A stretch of 64,000 bases of DNA from Cryptomeria japonica (Eukaryota > Streptophyta > Pinopsida > Cupressales > Cupressaceae), in assembly GCF_030272615.1 (NCBI RefSeq), contig NC_081413.1:553929136-553993135 (forward strand), in the 5' to 3' direction. Both the position numbers and the translations under genes were made by a program. This document shows, one piece after another, positions 13,593-24,901 of the stretch. Position 1 is the stretch's first letter. Each line of letters opens with the position of its first letter. Below the pieces are notes generated by a model that was not told the origin of the DNA, searched no databases, and worked only from the letters and a program-made list of their open reading frames with translations.

Positions 13593-14035
13593 ATTGATAA
13601 CACAATGATGAACAGTGAGTACCAAACCAGTACTGAGAAGGAGGTGAATCAGTACAGGTACAAAAAAATTCCCTAAACCAGTTTGACTGTAAACAGTGAA
13701 CTTGACTGGCAATCACTAACACCGGTCATAAACCAAATTACTACCGGTTAAGCACAATGAGATTGTGAAAGATATAAACCAGAAAACACTTATCTTACCA
13801 CACAACCTACACCCTCATTTCCACATTATCCTTGTACATAAATAGGTAATCTATCATCAAAAATATAATAACTTGCTAGATCAACATGATTCACCTCTTG
13901 ACAGAAATCAACAAAGTATCACATGAAAAAGACATCACATATGACACACATATTTTTCACGTGGAAACCCAACTGGGAAAAACCACGATGGGGATGAATA
14001 CCCACAAGCTGTTTTTGAACTCTTTAGAAGTTCAC

Positions 14036-14260
14036 TCTGTTAGAAGCCTAATTCAGTTAAAGAATATTACAACGGGTTCTATTAGGAACCGATCATGTTA
14101 GGGATCACCTGGTTAAGGGATGGCTAGAATACCTGGTTAAGGGTTAAACCCTATTAAAGGTTACCTTGTTAGAGGATTTTATGAACTCAATGGCTTTGTC
14201 ACTCTATTAAAGGATTTACAGCACGCTGGTTAAATCTACACTGTTAAGGGATTTTCCAAC
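14036..14260 (-). promoter_or_regulatory. mini-hairpin array, F 5' LTR
   Basis: Same position and order of units as in the partner LTR, with several stems degraded (for example GATCATGTTAGGGATC). It would lie in the transcribed leader if the TATA-like site is used. Confidence 0.65.
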
Positions 14261-14464
14261 TGTTGAAGTGATAAGAGATCAACATGTATTACAATGATCT
14301 GGTAATAGCACTCAATGACAATGTAGAACCATTTTAGTTCCTTTCTTCTACATACACACTTTGCAGGTATCAATCCTCTTATCTGGTCTGGCGAGAATCA
14401 CGTATCTTTGCACTTAGATACACACACAACATTTTCCAACAACTTCAACATGAAAGACAACATC

Positions 14465-14515
14465 AACCTTATAAGAAATAGATAGGTCAGTAACATAAAC
14501 CCTAAACCCTAAACA
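14465..14515 (-). promoter_or_regulatory. F LTR promoter: telo-box plus TATA-like site
   Basis: AAACCCTAAACCCTAAAC at 14497-14514, followed on the element strand about 20-30 bases later by CTTATAAGG (about 14467-14475). The same pair occurs in the B and E LTRs. The start site is inferred, not seen. Confidence 0.5.
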
Positions 14516-15347
14516 TTTAGGTTGAGCAATTCAGTTGGTTCAATCCTAACCATTGAACACTTTGCATTTGAATACAACGGTCTTGAACAGATCTCAAGAC
14601 ATTCTCCATTGTTCGTTCTTCACTGCTTCTTGGAGGCGATAACCCATCACACATTCTCCACCATTTGCAGAGACTTCGCACATTCCCGAGGTAGATAGGA
14701 TCAATCTTCTTCATGCAAGATCCTTCACGTGCACGAGGCTGATGTGGAAACATGATCTGATCTCCATTACAATGATAACTCATCACACAATGCCATCAGT
14801 TGAATCACATAGGCTCAAAACACTTCAACCAGAAACCCTGAAGCTGAGACTACCAACTGGTAGTCATACCATATTAAACTGCTTCACCTTTTGCACATAT
14901 CCCGGTTCTCAACATTATAACTATTCATGTTGCTAGTTGCTTAACTTCAATAAACCTATTCACTCTTCATCATATTACCAGTTCACTCTTTAGCATATTA
15001 CCAGTTCTCTCTTCAGCATATTACCTGTTCATTCTTTCAGCATATTAACATCAATGACAACACAATATCATCATGTCAACATATTCTGTACATATGCCAA
15101 TAGGTTAATAGTGAGAAGATACATCTCTTCTTTACTAGCAGGTGAGTTAAGTTTTCACTTAACCGGCAAGCATTTAATGATGTTTTGAAGAACTTTTTGG
15201 CCATAAAGCACCAAGAAAACCCTCATTTCAAACTCACTGAGCATTCAAACTTTCTGTGAGCGTGAAATCGAGCAAAGGCATTCAAGGCGAATCTGGGAAG
15301 TATTTTTCAAGCATTCAACAAGCATTCGAATAAGAGGTATTTTCATA

Positions 15348-17505
15348 ATGGTTGTTTCATCTTCTAATCCTAAATTTATTCCAAACCCTTACATTGTGGA
15401 GAATGTGAAACGCCCTAGGCCACTTTTCAAGATAATTCCTGAGATTGCGAAGCAAGACGACTCTGTAGGAGCTTTTTCAAAAATACCTAAGGGAGTAGCA
15501 TTTGTAGAAGACCCTAGGATTTATATACATTGCAATATAGAAGATCTAGGATCTAAGGAGTTAATGAAAATGTCTAATAAGGTCATTTATGATGAACATA
15601 GAATTTTTAAACCCGAACACAAGATTGTAGAGACTTTAGGTTTTGTGGAGATACTGAATATCCCTTAATTTCCAGAGGAAGTGGTAAGGATTATATTGAG
15701 TAGAGAACATGGAGAATTCTTATGGTTGGATTCTGTTTGTAAGATAACCTGACAAGCAATTAGGGCAGTTATTGGTTTACCCTTAACCAATAGTAGACCT
15801 AATAAGACAAAGAAGATTCTCAACAAAATGGTGACAAGCCTAACCGGAGCAACATCTGACAATAGATCACTTAGAGTAAATGGCATGAAGGACATCAATG
15901 TGAGATATGTAAGTATGGTTCTTGGATACAAAGCCACACATGCTAACAGACTCAATTTTGTTTCTAGTCTTTGTATTTATAGTGCACATGAAATAATAAA
16001 CAACAATGCTAAGATAGATGTGTGTGAATTTTTAAAAGATGAGCTTATCGACAACCTGAAAAAGATTAAGGGAGACAAGAAGGGTACTTTTCGCTTTGGA
16101 AACCTTCTGGTATGTTTAATTCTATATTTCACCAAAGAGATCCCCGATATAGGACCCAAAGACTTTGGTTATGATATACTGATAGGAAAACAACTACAAG
16201 AAGCTTTTACCGGCATGGGAACCGCTAGAGACAACAACATAACTGATTATTTTAAATCTTTCTAGTCTAAGATGAGAGCTAGGGTAAGGATTCCTCAAAA
16301 CATAGTTGAGAAATATGACAAGGAAATATGGTTTGTCATTAAAAGAGATGAAACCTAGATGGAAGCAGTAAGCCCTAGAACTATTTGGGTTACTAAAATG
16401 GGTTATGAGGTTGATCTACATGTTCTAGAAACATATACAAAAGCACTACTTGATGCACCAAGAGAGCCATCTAAAGAATTCTTTGGAAATGCAGAAACCA
16501 TAGAGAATAAAGTATCTATGCAGAAAATAACTAAGAGAAGAGAAAAATACATTAGGGATGCATCCAAGAAAGTAAAGGAAATCAAAGAAAATGTCATGAA
16601 CCTTAGTGGCATATTGGCTAGTGAGCTTGAAGGACGTCAACTAGAAACACATATTTCACCAGTTGACACATCTTCTGACAAAGATAGTAGTAAGATAGCT
16701 GAGTTCAAAAGAGTGGAAAGGAAGAGAAAACCTTGACCAGTACCCTCTCCTTCTCCAAAGAAAACAAAAACATTAAGGAAGAAACAATAGGCAGTTAGGG
16801 AACCCAAGAAGAAGCTTACTCCAAAGAGAATAGAGCATCGGCAAACCCCACATTGAATGACTTACTGAATGAAATAATAGAGGAAGGCAATTTATCTAAT
16901 GTGAACAAATTGTATACTTCTTCAAATGATACTGACAGAAATACTATTGAAGAAAGCATTATTCTTCATTTAGACATTTATAAGAAAGTTTTGATTGACG
17001 TTGTTGAGGAGCTACCAAATGATCTCTACATGAGATTATAAGCTAAAAGGCTATCAGTGATGGAATTAGACAAGAAATTGAAGGTTGAAGCACTCTTGGT
17101 TGTTCACCCAGTTAACTCCAAAGAAGAAATTGATGAACTTATTTCTGAGGCTAACCAATCAGTATTTGCTAGTGGACACTGGAAGATAAGCCTGATGGTT
17201 GGAAAAGTGAAGGAAATTGCAGATGAGACTATAGATAATTGGGATATATTTTTTGTGGAGAAAGAAAAACAAGAGGAAATGAACAGACCTAAAAAGAGAT
17301 TCAAAGTGTATTGGAAAGACAAGGACAAGGGTAAAGGAAAAATTGGTGGAGTTCCAAACATTAAGATTACTGACAATATTCCACCACCACCTTTGGATAT
17401 TGTACCAGTACACTCAGAAGATCCACTAGTTATTAACACTGAAGGTATTATACATGATGATACTAATCCTGAATTAGAGATACTTTTTACAATGAATGTG
17501 GATAC
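15348..17505 (+). pseudogene. A ORF2, first part (unknown protein)
   Basis: Chosen start is the ATG at 15348. The frame runs to about 16840, shifts by one base, then continues to 17505 where E is inserted, and resumes at 24902. In-frame stops are 15666 TAA, 15750 TGA, 16263 TAG, 16356 TAG, 16734 TGA, 16788 TAG and 17039 TAA. The first 300 residues look globular; a Lys/Arg/Pro-rich basic stretch follows (about 16710-16840), then a mixed acidic and basic region. I see no protease, integrase or polymerase motif. The N-terminal layout faintly recalls the 'putative plant transposon protein' type of domain found in other plant retroelements, but I cannot show homology. Function unknown. Confidence 0.6.
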
Positions 17506-18089
17506 TGTTGGCATATGTGCAGAGTATGATGACATGATGATATTGTATGTTGTCATTGATATCAATATGATAAAGAGTGAACTGGTATATTGAAGTAAGC
17601 AATTGGCAAGAGAACTGGTATGTTGTTGTGAACCGGTATATGTGAAAAAGTGAAGCGGTATGTTTGTCCAAGTGAACCGGTATGTTGGAATATGAACCGG
17701 TATATGAAATGTATTTTATCAAGGTTTCATATGGTATGACTACCGGTTGATAGTCTCAGCTTCAGGGCTTCCGGTTGAAGTGTTCCATGCTTGTTTGATT
17801 CAACCGATGACATCGTGTGATGAGTTAGCATTGTAATGAAGAATAGATTGTGTTGCCACGTCAGCCTTGTGCGCGTGAAGGATCTTGCATGAAGGAGATT
17901 GATCCTATCTACCTCAGGAATGTGTGAAGTCTCTGTAAATGGTGGAGAACACGTGATGGGTTATCAGCCTCCAAGAAGCGGTGAAGAATGAACATTGGAG
18001 AACATCTTGAGATTTGTTCAAGACTATTGTAATCAATGCAATATGTTCAATAGTTAGGATTGAATCAACTGAATTGCTTAACCTAAATG

Positions 18090-18137
18090 TTTAGGGTTTA
18101 GGGTTTATGCTACCGACCTATCTATTTCCTATAAGGT
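18090..18137 (+). promoter_or_regulatory. E LTR promoter: telo-box plus TATA-like site
   Basis: TTTAGGGTTTAGGGTTT (two telomere-type units and part of a third) lies about 22 bases before CCTATAAGG. Position and order match the B and F LTRs. Use as a promoter is inferred. Confidence 0.5.
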
Positions 18138-18350
18138 CGATGTTGTTTTTCATGTTGAGGTTGTTGGAAAATGTTGTGTGTATATCTAAGTGCAGAGATA
18201 CGTGATTCTTACCAGACCAGATAAGAGAATAGATAACTACAGAGTGTGATTGCAGAAGGAAGGAACTAAAGTGGATCTGCATTGGCATTGAAGTGTTGTT
18301 ACCAGATCATTATAATACCTGTTGACCTCTAACCACTTCAACAGTTGGAA

Positions 18351-18571
18351 AATCCTTTAACAGGGTAGCTTTAATTGGCTTGTTGTAAATCCTTTAACAG
18401 GGTGACTCAAAATGATTGAGTTCTTAAAATCCTCTAACAAGGTAACCTTTAACAGGGTTTAACCCTTAACCGGGTATTTTAGCCATCCCTTAACTAGATG
18501 ATCCCTAGCAGGATCGGTTTCTAACAGAACCTATTGTAAAGTCCTTAACTGGACTAGGCTCCTAATAGAGC
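18351..18571 (+). promoter_or_regulatory. mini-hairpin array, E 5' LTR
   Basis: About ten consecutive short palindromes, each with a YTAACA-like loop and its own stem. Clear units: GATCCCTAGCAGGATC (18500-18515), GGTTTCTAACAGAACC (18516-18531, one mismatch), GTCCTTAACTGGAC (18541-18554) and GCTCCTAATAGAGC (18558-18571). Earlier units have CC/GG or ACCC/GGGT stems. Confidence 0.75.
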
Positions 18572-19011
18572 AGACTTCAAAAGGGTTCAAAGAACAGCTT
18601 GTGGTTATTCATCTCCATCGTGGTTTTTCCCAGTTGGCTTTCCATGTGAAAAAATATGTGTGTTATGTGTGATGCTTTTCATGTGATGCTTTATTATTTT
18701 CTGTCAAGCGGTAAAGCATGTTGAACCAGTAAGTCTTTACATTTCTGTTGATGTATTACTAGTGTATGCATATGGGTGAAGTGGAAATAAGATGTTAGAT
18801 TGTGTGGAAAGCTAAGAGTTACCGGTTTATGTCTTTCACATTCTTACTATGTTTAACCGGTAGTAATTTGGTTTAGCCAGTGTTATTGCTTGCCAATAAA
18901 GTGTAGTGTTTTCAGTCAAACCGGTTCAACGAAAAGTGTTTTTGTCTATACTGATTCACCCCCCCTCTCAGTACCAGTTTGGTACTAACTATTCATCATT
19001 GATTCATCAAT

Positions 19012-19023
19012 TGGTATCAGAGC
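19012..19023 (+). other. E primer binding site
   Basis: TGGTATCAGAGC, two bases after the 5' LTR; complementary to initiator Met-tRNA. Confidence 0.93.
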
Positions 19024-19080
19024 ATCTTCTAGGTCCTCTGTGTTGTATGCTTAACCGCTTGAGGTAAAGATCCTACTCTA

Positions 19081-22000
19081 ATGATCAAGAGGGAAGGTCC
19101 AAAGTTCAGCAAAGACAATTTAAAATATGGAAGGATAGAATGAAGATATACATCAGAAGCATGGGTGCTCAACATTGGAGCTATGTTGAGAATGCTTATG
19201 TTATCCCTATCGGTACTCTCACTGATGATCAAAAGAGAGAGATTCAGGAGAATGGGAAAGTCATGGAAGCCCTAATCAATAGTTTATCTGACATTGAGTT
19301 TATTGATGTTCAGGATAAAGAGAATCCCAAAGAAGTATGGGATGCTCTTGAGAATATCTATGATGGCGATGAGCATGTGAAACAAGCTAAAGAAGAAAGC
19401 CTTAGGGGAAAGTTTGAAGACATGAGGATGGTTGAAGGAGAGACCATTCAACAATATGGAATAAGAATCAAAACTGTTGTTGAGATATCAAGAGTGTAGG
19501 TGGTCAAATGGAAGATTCCACTGTTGTTAGCAAAGTTTTGAGATCCTTATTACCGGTCTATGCAATAAGGGTTGTTGTTATTCAGGATTTGAGGTCTGTA
19601 GACAAGACAAAGGTATCCCTAGACTCCATCATTGCTAAGTTGATAGCTTATGAGCTAAATAATTATGATGGTAGTATTCAGAAGACTGAATCAGCCCTCA
19701 GAGCATCTATTGCACCATCTAGAAAAAGCAAAGAAGCTAGTACCAGTGGTGAACCAAGACAAAGTAGAGAAATGGATGATGAGGAGATCCTGGTGGAATT
19801 TGAAGCTCTTCTTACCAAGAGACTTCCCAAGGGAACCAGTAAATATAGAGGTAAGCTTCCTTTGAAATTTTTTTCTTGCAATAGGATAGGACACATTGTT
19901 GTAAACTGTCCTAGTGGTGATAATAAGGACAAACCAGAAAATTTCAAGAAGTTCAAAGGAGGAAACTAGAGAAATTGTTTTGTAGCAGTTGATGAAGGTG
20001 TCACTGATGAGGAGTCAGAAGATGAAGAAAGTGAAGACATTGTGTTTGTAGCAGTTAAGGAAGATGTGTCAGACAAGAAGGCTCTTGTCTCCCGCTTTGA
20101 TAATTCCAACGAGTGGATTATTGACAGTGGTTGTTCTCACTATATGACTGGTGACCGAAGTAAGTTTCTATCTCTGGAAGAGTATGATGGTGGTGTGGTT
20201 GATTTTGGTAATGATGCACCATGTATGGTAAAAGGCAGAGGGTCCATCCCTCTGAATGGAAGAAGCAGTGCTGACAATGTGTATTGGGTAGAAGATCTCA
20301 GACACAACCTTTTGAGTGTTTCTCAACTTAATGATAATGGACTCACTTTGGAATTCAAAAATGGAGTGTGTGAAATCAAAGGAAAGAATGGTGAACTGAT
20401 GGCTACCGATATGCAGACCAAAGGTAACCTATTTCAAATAAATGCTAATGTCAGTACATGTCTAATGGCTAAGTTTGAGGATAGATGGATATGGCATAGG
20501 AGACTCTACCATGTAAACTTTGATAATATTTTGAAGGCAAGTAAAATAAAGGTAGTTAGAGGATTGCCTATGCTGAGCAAACCAGAGAATCCTTTGTGCA
20601 GAGAGTGTCAACTAGGGAAAATGTCTTCCTCAACCTTCAAAGGTAAACCTTTAACTGCAGACAATTTACTTGATCTTGTGCATACTGATTTGTGTAGTCC
20701 TATGAAAACTATGAGTGTGCAAGGAGATAGGTATTTTATGATTCTTACTAATGATTTCTCAAGAATGATGTGGGTCACATTCTTGAAGGACAAGTCTGAA
20801 GCCTTTGGAAAGTTCAAAGCCTTCAGAGCATTGGTTGAAAAAGAAAGTGGTAAGAGGATTAAGTGCCTGAGAACTGATCAAGGAGGAGAATTCACTTCCG
20901 GTGAATTCAACAAGTACTGTGAAGAGAACGGAATCAAGAGGAAATTGTCTGCCCCCCAGACTCCATAGCAAAATGGCCTAGTAGAGAGAAACAACCAGAT
21001 TGTAGTTGAAGCAGCCAGAACAATGTTGATCCAAGGAAAAGTTGCTCACACTTTTTGGAGAGAAGCGATGAGCATTGCAGTCTACATAATGAATTGGGTA
21101 CTCATCAAAAAGGGTAAGGATAAAACACCTTATGAGTATTGGATGGGTAAGAAACTAGTGGTAAGCTACTTTAGAGTGTTTGGTAGCAAATGTTATATCA
21201 ATAGGAGTGAACATCAGAGCAAGTTTGATGCTAAATGTGATGAGGGAATATTCCTAGGGTATTCCACAAATAGCAAAGCTCTCAAATGTTTCAACAATAT
21301 GACTCAGAGAATTGTTGAAAGAATCAATGTTAGAGTTGATTAAACTTCTGAGAAATCTAAGGAAAGTGGTAGTGAGCAAGTAGGAGATGAACTGGTAGTA
21401 ACCTTCTGGGAATTGGTTGCAAAATAGCCTAGCACCAGTAACAGTGCTCCTCCATCGGTAGATGGTGATGCTGACGAAGATGAGGATGAAGAAGAAAATC
21501 AAGAGGAAACAACTAAGATCATTCCTAGGTATGTTAAGTTGAATCATGATCCAAAGTAGATCATAGGAGATAAGGATGCAGGAATTCTTACAAGAAGAAA
21601 GCTCAGAGAAAATTCTTGCATGATCTTTGAATTTGAGCCTAAATCATTTAAAGAGGCACATAAAGATGAAGACTGGATCAAGGAAATGGAAGAGGAACTT
21701 GACCAAATAGAAAAGAATGGTACATGGTCTTTGGTACCTAGCCCGGAGCATAAAAATGTCATTGGCACCAAATGGGTTTTCAGAAATAAGCTAAATGAAG
21801 ATGGCTCAGTGGTTAGAAATAAAGCCAGACTGGTGTGTAAAGGATATGCCCAAGAAGAAGGAGAAGACTATGGAGAAACCTTTGCTCTTATAGCTAGATT
21901 GGAAGGAGATCCTATGCTTCTTGCATATGTAGCTTTTAAGGGATTCAAAGTATATCAAATGGATGTAAAATCTGCATTCCTGAATGGAATACTTGAAGAA

Positions 22001-23170
22001 GAAGCATATATAGAGCAACCAGATGGGTTTGCCCTATCAGAAGATAGTAACATGGTGTGTAGGCTACATAAAGCCTTGTATGGACTAAAGCAGGCACCTA
22101 GAGCATGGTATGAATGCCTGCACTCCCATCTTGTGAAAATTGGATTTGAAAGAACAAGTGAAGATAGCTATATCTACTTGAAATCAGAAGGAGATCAGAT
22201 TTTGATCTATGAAGTATTTATTGATGACATAATTTTTGGAGGAGATGACAAGATGAGTCATGATTTTGCTGATGAGATGAAGAAGGAATTTGAGATGTCA
22301 CTCATAGGGGAGATTAAATTTTTCATTGGACTACAGATTCAACAAATGAAAGATGGAATATTTATCACTCAGTCCAAGTATGTCAAAGAGGTGTTGAAGA
22401 CCTTTGGCATGGAAGACAACAAACCGGTTAGTACACCAATGGTGAGCAATTGTAAATTATCAAAAGAGGATGACTCAGCATTGGTAAATGAGAAGGAATA
22501 CTGATCAATGATTGGTAAGTTGCACTATTTAATACATAGCATAACGGACATTGCTCATGCAGTGGGCATTACTGCACAGTTCTAAAAAAGCCCAAGAGAA
22601 TCCCACTTGGTAGCAGTCAAGTGGATTCTGAGATATCTGAAGGGAACTATTGACTATGGATTATGGTATCCATACAACAATGATTTCAACCTGAAAGTGT
22701 ATATAGATGCTGACTGGGCTGGTAATGTGGATGATCGGAAGAGCACAACCAGTGGTGCATTCTTTCTTGGTGGTAGACTAGTCTCATGGATGAGTAAGAA
22801 GAAGAGATATATCTCTCAGTCTATGACAGAAGCAAAGTATGTTGCAGCATTTATGAACTACACCTAGACAATCTGGATGAAGCATGTATTAAATGGCTTC
22901 AAAGTTCTTGTATCTGAATCAGTAAATATATTTTGTGACAACACAAGTGCGATTAACATCTCCAAGAATCCAGTTTTACATGCTAGAACCAAGCACTTCA
23001 AGCTCAAGTATCATTTCTTGAGGGAAAAGGTTCAGAATAAAGAAGTTGTACTGGAACATGTTTCCAGTAAGGAACAGTTAGTAGACATATTCACCGAGCC
23101 TCTACCGAAGGCTACCTTTACCTATTTCAGAGGTGAATTAGGGGTGCTGCCCCTTCAAGAGGTGAACTAA
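19081..23170 (+). pseudogene. gag-pol: E copia polyprotein, decayed
   Basis: Start ATG at 19081. Gag has two one-base deletions (near 19120 and 19483); from 19508 to the end the frame is constant. The zinc knuckle near 19870 has lost its first Cys (FFSCNRIGHIVVNC). Protease WIIDSGCSH lies near 20115. Integrase keeps both Asp residues (VHTDLCSP, TDQGGEF). Reverse transcriptase keeps FIDD near 22220. RNase H ends at 23170. In-frame stops are 19967 TAG, 20966 TAG, 21341 TAA, 21425 TAG, 21557 TAG, 22502 TGA, 22583 TAA and 22865 TAG; most replace Gln codons. Among the copia copies here it alone keeps all the integrase and reverse transcriptase Asp residues I could check, yet it is still non-functional. 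Confidence 0.93.
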
Positions 23171-23303
23171 AGGTGTGTGCTCCACATCAGTCAAGTCTTA
23201 CATTGATATATCTTTTTCAGGATTGGTGTATTGAAGGATGCTACTCCTTAGTGGGAGCACCATAGTAGAACATAGATGTATATGCCTCCACTTTGGTATT
23301 GTT

Positions 23304-23413
23304 GTCAAAGGGGGAGAAGATGTGAAGCAGAGAAGATATCTGCAGTATTGGGGGAGAAGATGTGAAGTGGAGAGATATCTTTGTATATTGCCATCAATGT
23401 CAAATGGGGAGAT
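23304..23413 (+). other. E polypurine tract cluster
   Basis: Three purine runs: CAAAGGGGGAGAAG near 23306, TTGGGGGAGAAG near 23348 and the priming tract CAAATGGGGAGAT at 23401-23413 abutting the 3' LTR. The first two are followed by similar GATGTGAAG sequence, so the spacer is itself repeated. Confidence 0.85.
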
Positions 23414-24896
23414 TGTTGGCATATGTGCAGAGTATGATGAAATGATGATATTGTATGTTATCATTGATGTCAATATGCTAAAGAGTGAACCGGTATATTG
23501 AAGTAAGCAACTGGCAAGAGAAACGATATGTTGTTGTGAACCAGTATATGTGAAAAAGTGAAGCGGTATGTTTGTCCAAGTGAATGGGTATATGGAATGT
23601 TTTGTATCATGGTTTTATATGGTATGACTACTGGTTGGTAGTCTCAGCTTCAGGGTTTTTGGCTGAAGTGTTCCATTCCTGTGTGATTCAACCGATGACA
23701 TCATGTGATGAGTTAGCATTGTAATGAAGAATAGATTGTGTTGCCACGTCAGCCTTGTGCGTGTGAAGGATCTTGCACGAAGGAGATTGATCCTATCTAC
23801 CTCAAGAATGTGTGAAGTCTCTGTAAACGGTGGAGAACACATGATGGGTTATCAGCCTCCAAGAAATGGTGAAGAACGAACGTTGGAGACCGTCTTGAGA
23901 TCTATTCAAGACTGTTGCAATCAATGCAATATGTTCAATGGTTAGGATTGAACCGATTGAATTGCTTAACCTAAATGTTTAGGGTTTAGGCTTTATACTA
24001 CCAACCTATCTGTTTCCTATAAGGTAGATGTTGTTTTTCATGTTGAGGTTGTTGGCAAATGTTGTGTGTGTATCTAAGTGCAGAGATACATGATTCTTGC
24101 CAGACCAAATAAGAGAATAGATACCTGTAGAGTGTGATTGCAAAAGGAAGGAACTAAAGCGGATTTGCATTGGCATTGAAGTGTTATTACCAGATCATTA
24201 TAATACTTGTTGACCTCTAACCACTTCAACAGTTGGAAAATCCCTTAATAGGGCAGCTTTAATCAGCTTGTTGTAAATCCTTTAACAAGGTGACTCAAAA
24301 TCATTGAGTTCTTAAAACCCTCTAACAAGGTAACCTTTAACAGGGTTTAACCCTTAATAAGGTATTTTAGCCATCCCTTAACTGGGTGATCCCTAGCAGG
24401 ATCAATTCCTAACAGAACCTATTGTAATGTCTTTAACCGAACTAGGCTCCTAATAGAGCGGAATTCAAAAGGGTTCAAAGAACAGCTTGTGGGTATTCAT
24501 CCCCACCGTGGTTTTTCCCAGTTGGCCTTCCACATGAAAAAATGTGTTTCATGTGTGATGCTTTTCATGTGATGCTTTGTTATTTTCTATCAAGCGTTAA
24601 AGCATGTTGAACCAGTAAGTCTTTACATTTCTATTGATGTATTACTAGTGTATGCATATGGGCAAAGTGGAAATAAGATGTTAGATTGTGTGGAAAGCTA
24701 AGAGTTACTGGTTTATGTCTTTCACATTCTTACTGTGTTTAACCGGTAGTAATCTAGTTTAGACTGGTGTTATTGCTTGCCAGTAAAGTGCAATGTTTTC
24801 AGTCAAACCGGTTCAAGGAAAAGTTTTTTTGTCTGTATTGATTCACCCCCCCTCTCGGTACCGGTTTGGTACTAACTTTTCATCATTGATTCATCA
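23414..24896 (+). repeat. E 3' LTR
   Basis: 1,483 bp, matching the 5' copy with scattered substitutions and small deletions. It retains the hairpin array (about 24235-24460); its telo-box (about 23978-23994) has one changed base. Confidence 0.94.
24235..24460 (+). promoter_or_regulatory. mini-hairpin array, E 3' LTR
   Basis: Same series as in the 5' LTR: CCCTTAATAGGG at the start, GATCCCTAGCAGGATC near 24388 and GCTCCTAATAGAGC near 24447. Confidence 0.7.
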
Positions 24897-24901
24897 GATA
24901 C

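Larger units (their letters stand above)
7673..15102 (-). mobile_element. F: Ty1/copia element inside A
   Basis: A 7,430 bp copia element on the minus strand. LTRs are 7673-9184 and 13595-15102, with the target-site duplication ggtta at 7668-7672 and 15103-15107. Element A reads continuously once F and one duplication copy are removed. The inside (about 4.4 kb) has the copia order gag-protease-integrase-reverse transcriptase-RNase H. It is closely related to E and B. Confidence 0.95.
13595..15102 (-). repeat. F 5' LTR
   Basis: 1,508 bp, matching 7673-9184. Its outer end has mutated from CAACA to CAATA on the plus strand. It contains a telo-box, a TATA-like site and the mini-hairpin array. 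Confidence 0.93.
17506..19009 (+). repeat. E 5' LTR
   Basis: 1,504 bp, TGTTGG...TCATCA, matching the 3' copy. It contains a telo-box (18090-18106), a TATA-like site (18128-18137), the mini-hairpin array, a GGTTTTTCCCAGTTGG block near 18621 and a C-rich tract about 50 bases before the end. Confidence 0.94.
17506..24896 (+). mobile_element. E: Ty1/copia element inside A
   Basis: A 7,391 bp element with LTRs 17506-19009 and 23414-24896 and the target-site duplication gatac at 17501-17505 and 24897-24901. The A ORF2 reading frame rejoins exactly when E and one duplication copy are removed. Same family as F and B. Confidence 0.95.

Noticed and set aside
17057-17593. Open frame running past 17505 as one protein
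   Set aside because: Its last 29 codons are the LTR of E; the true continuation of this frame is at 24902.
18090-18106. Telomere repeats as a sign of a chromosome end
   Set aside because: Only two to three units, at the same place inside each copia LTR; they are part of the element.
18351-18571. CRISPR-like array
   Set aside because: Units lack constant full-length repeats and spacers; the regularity comes from a shared loop with different stems, in a plant retroelement.
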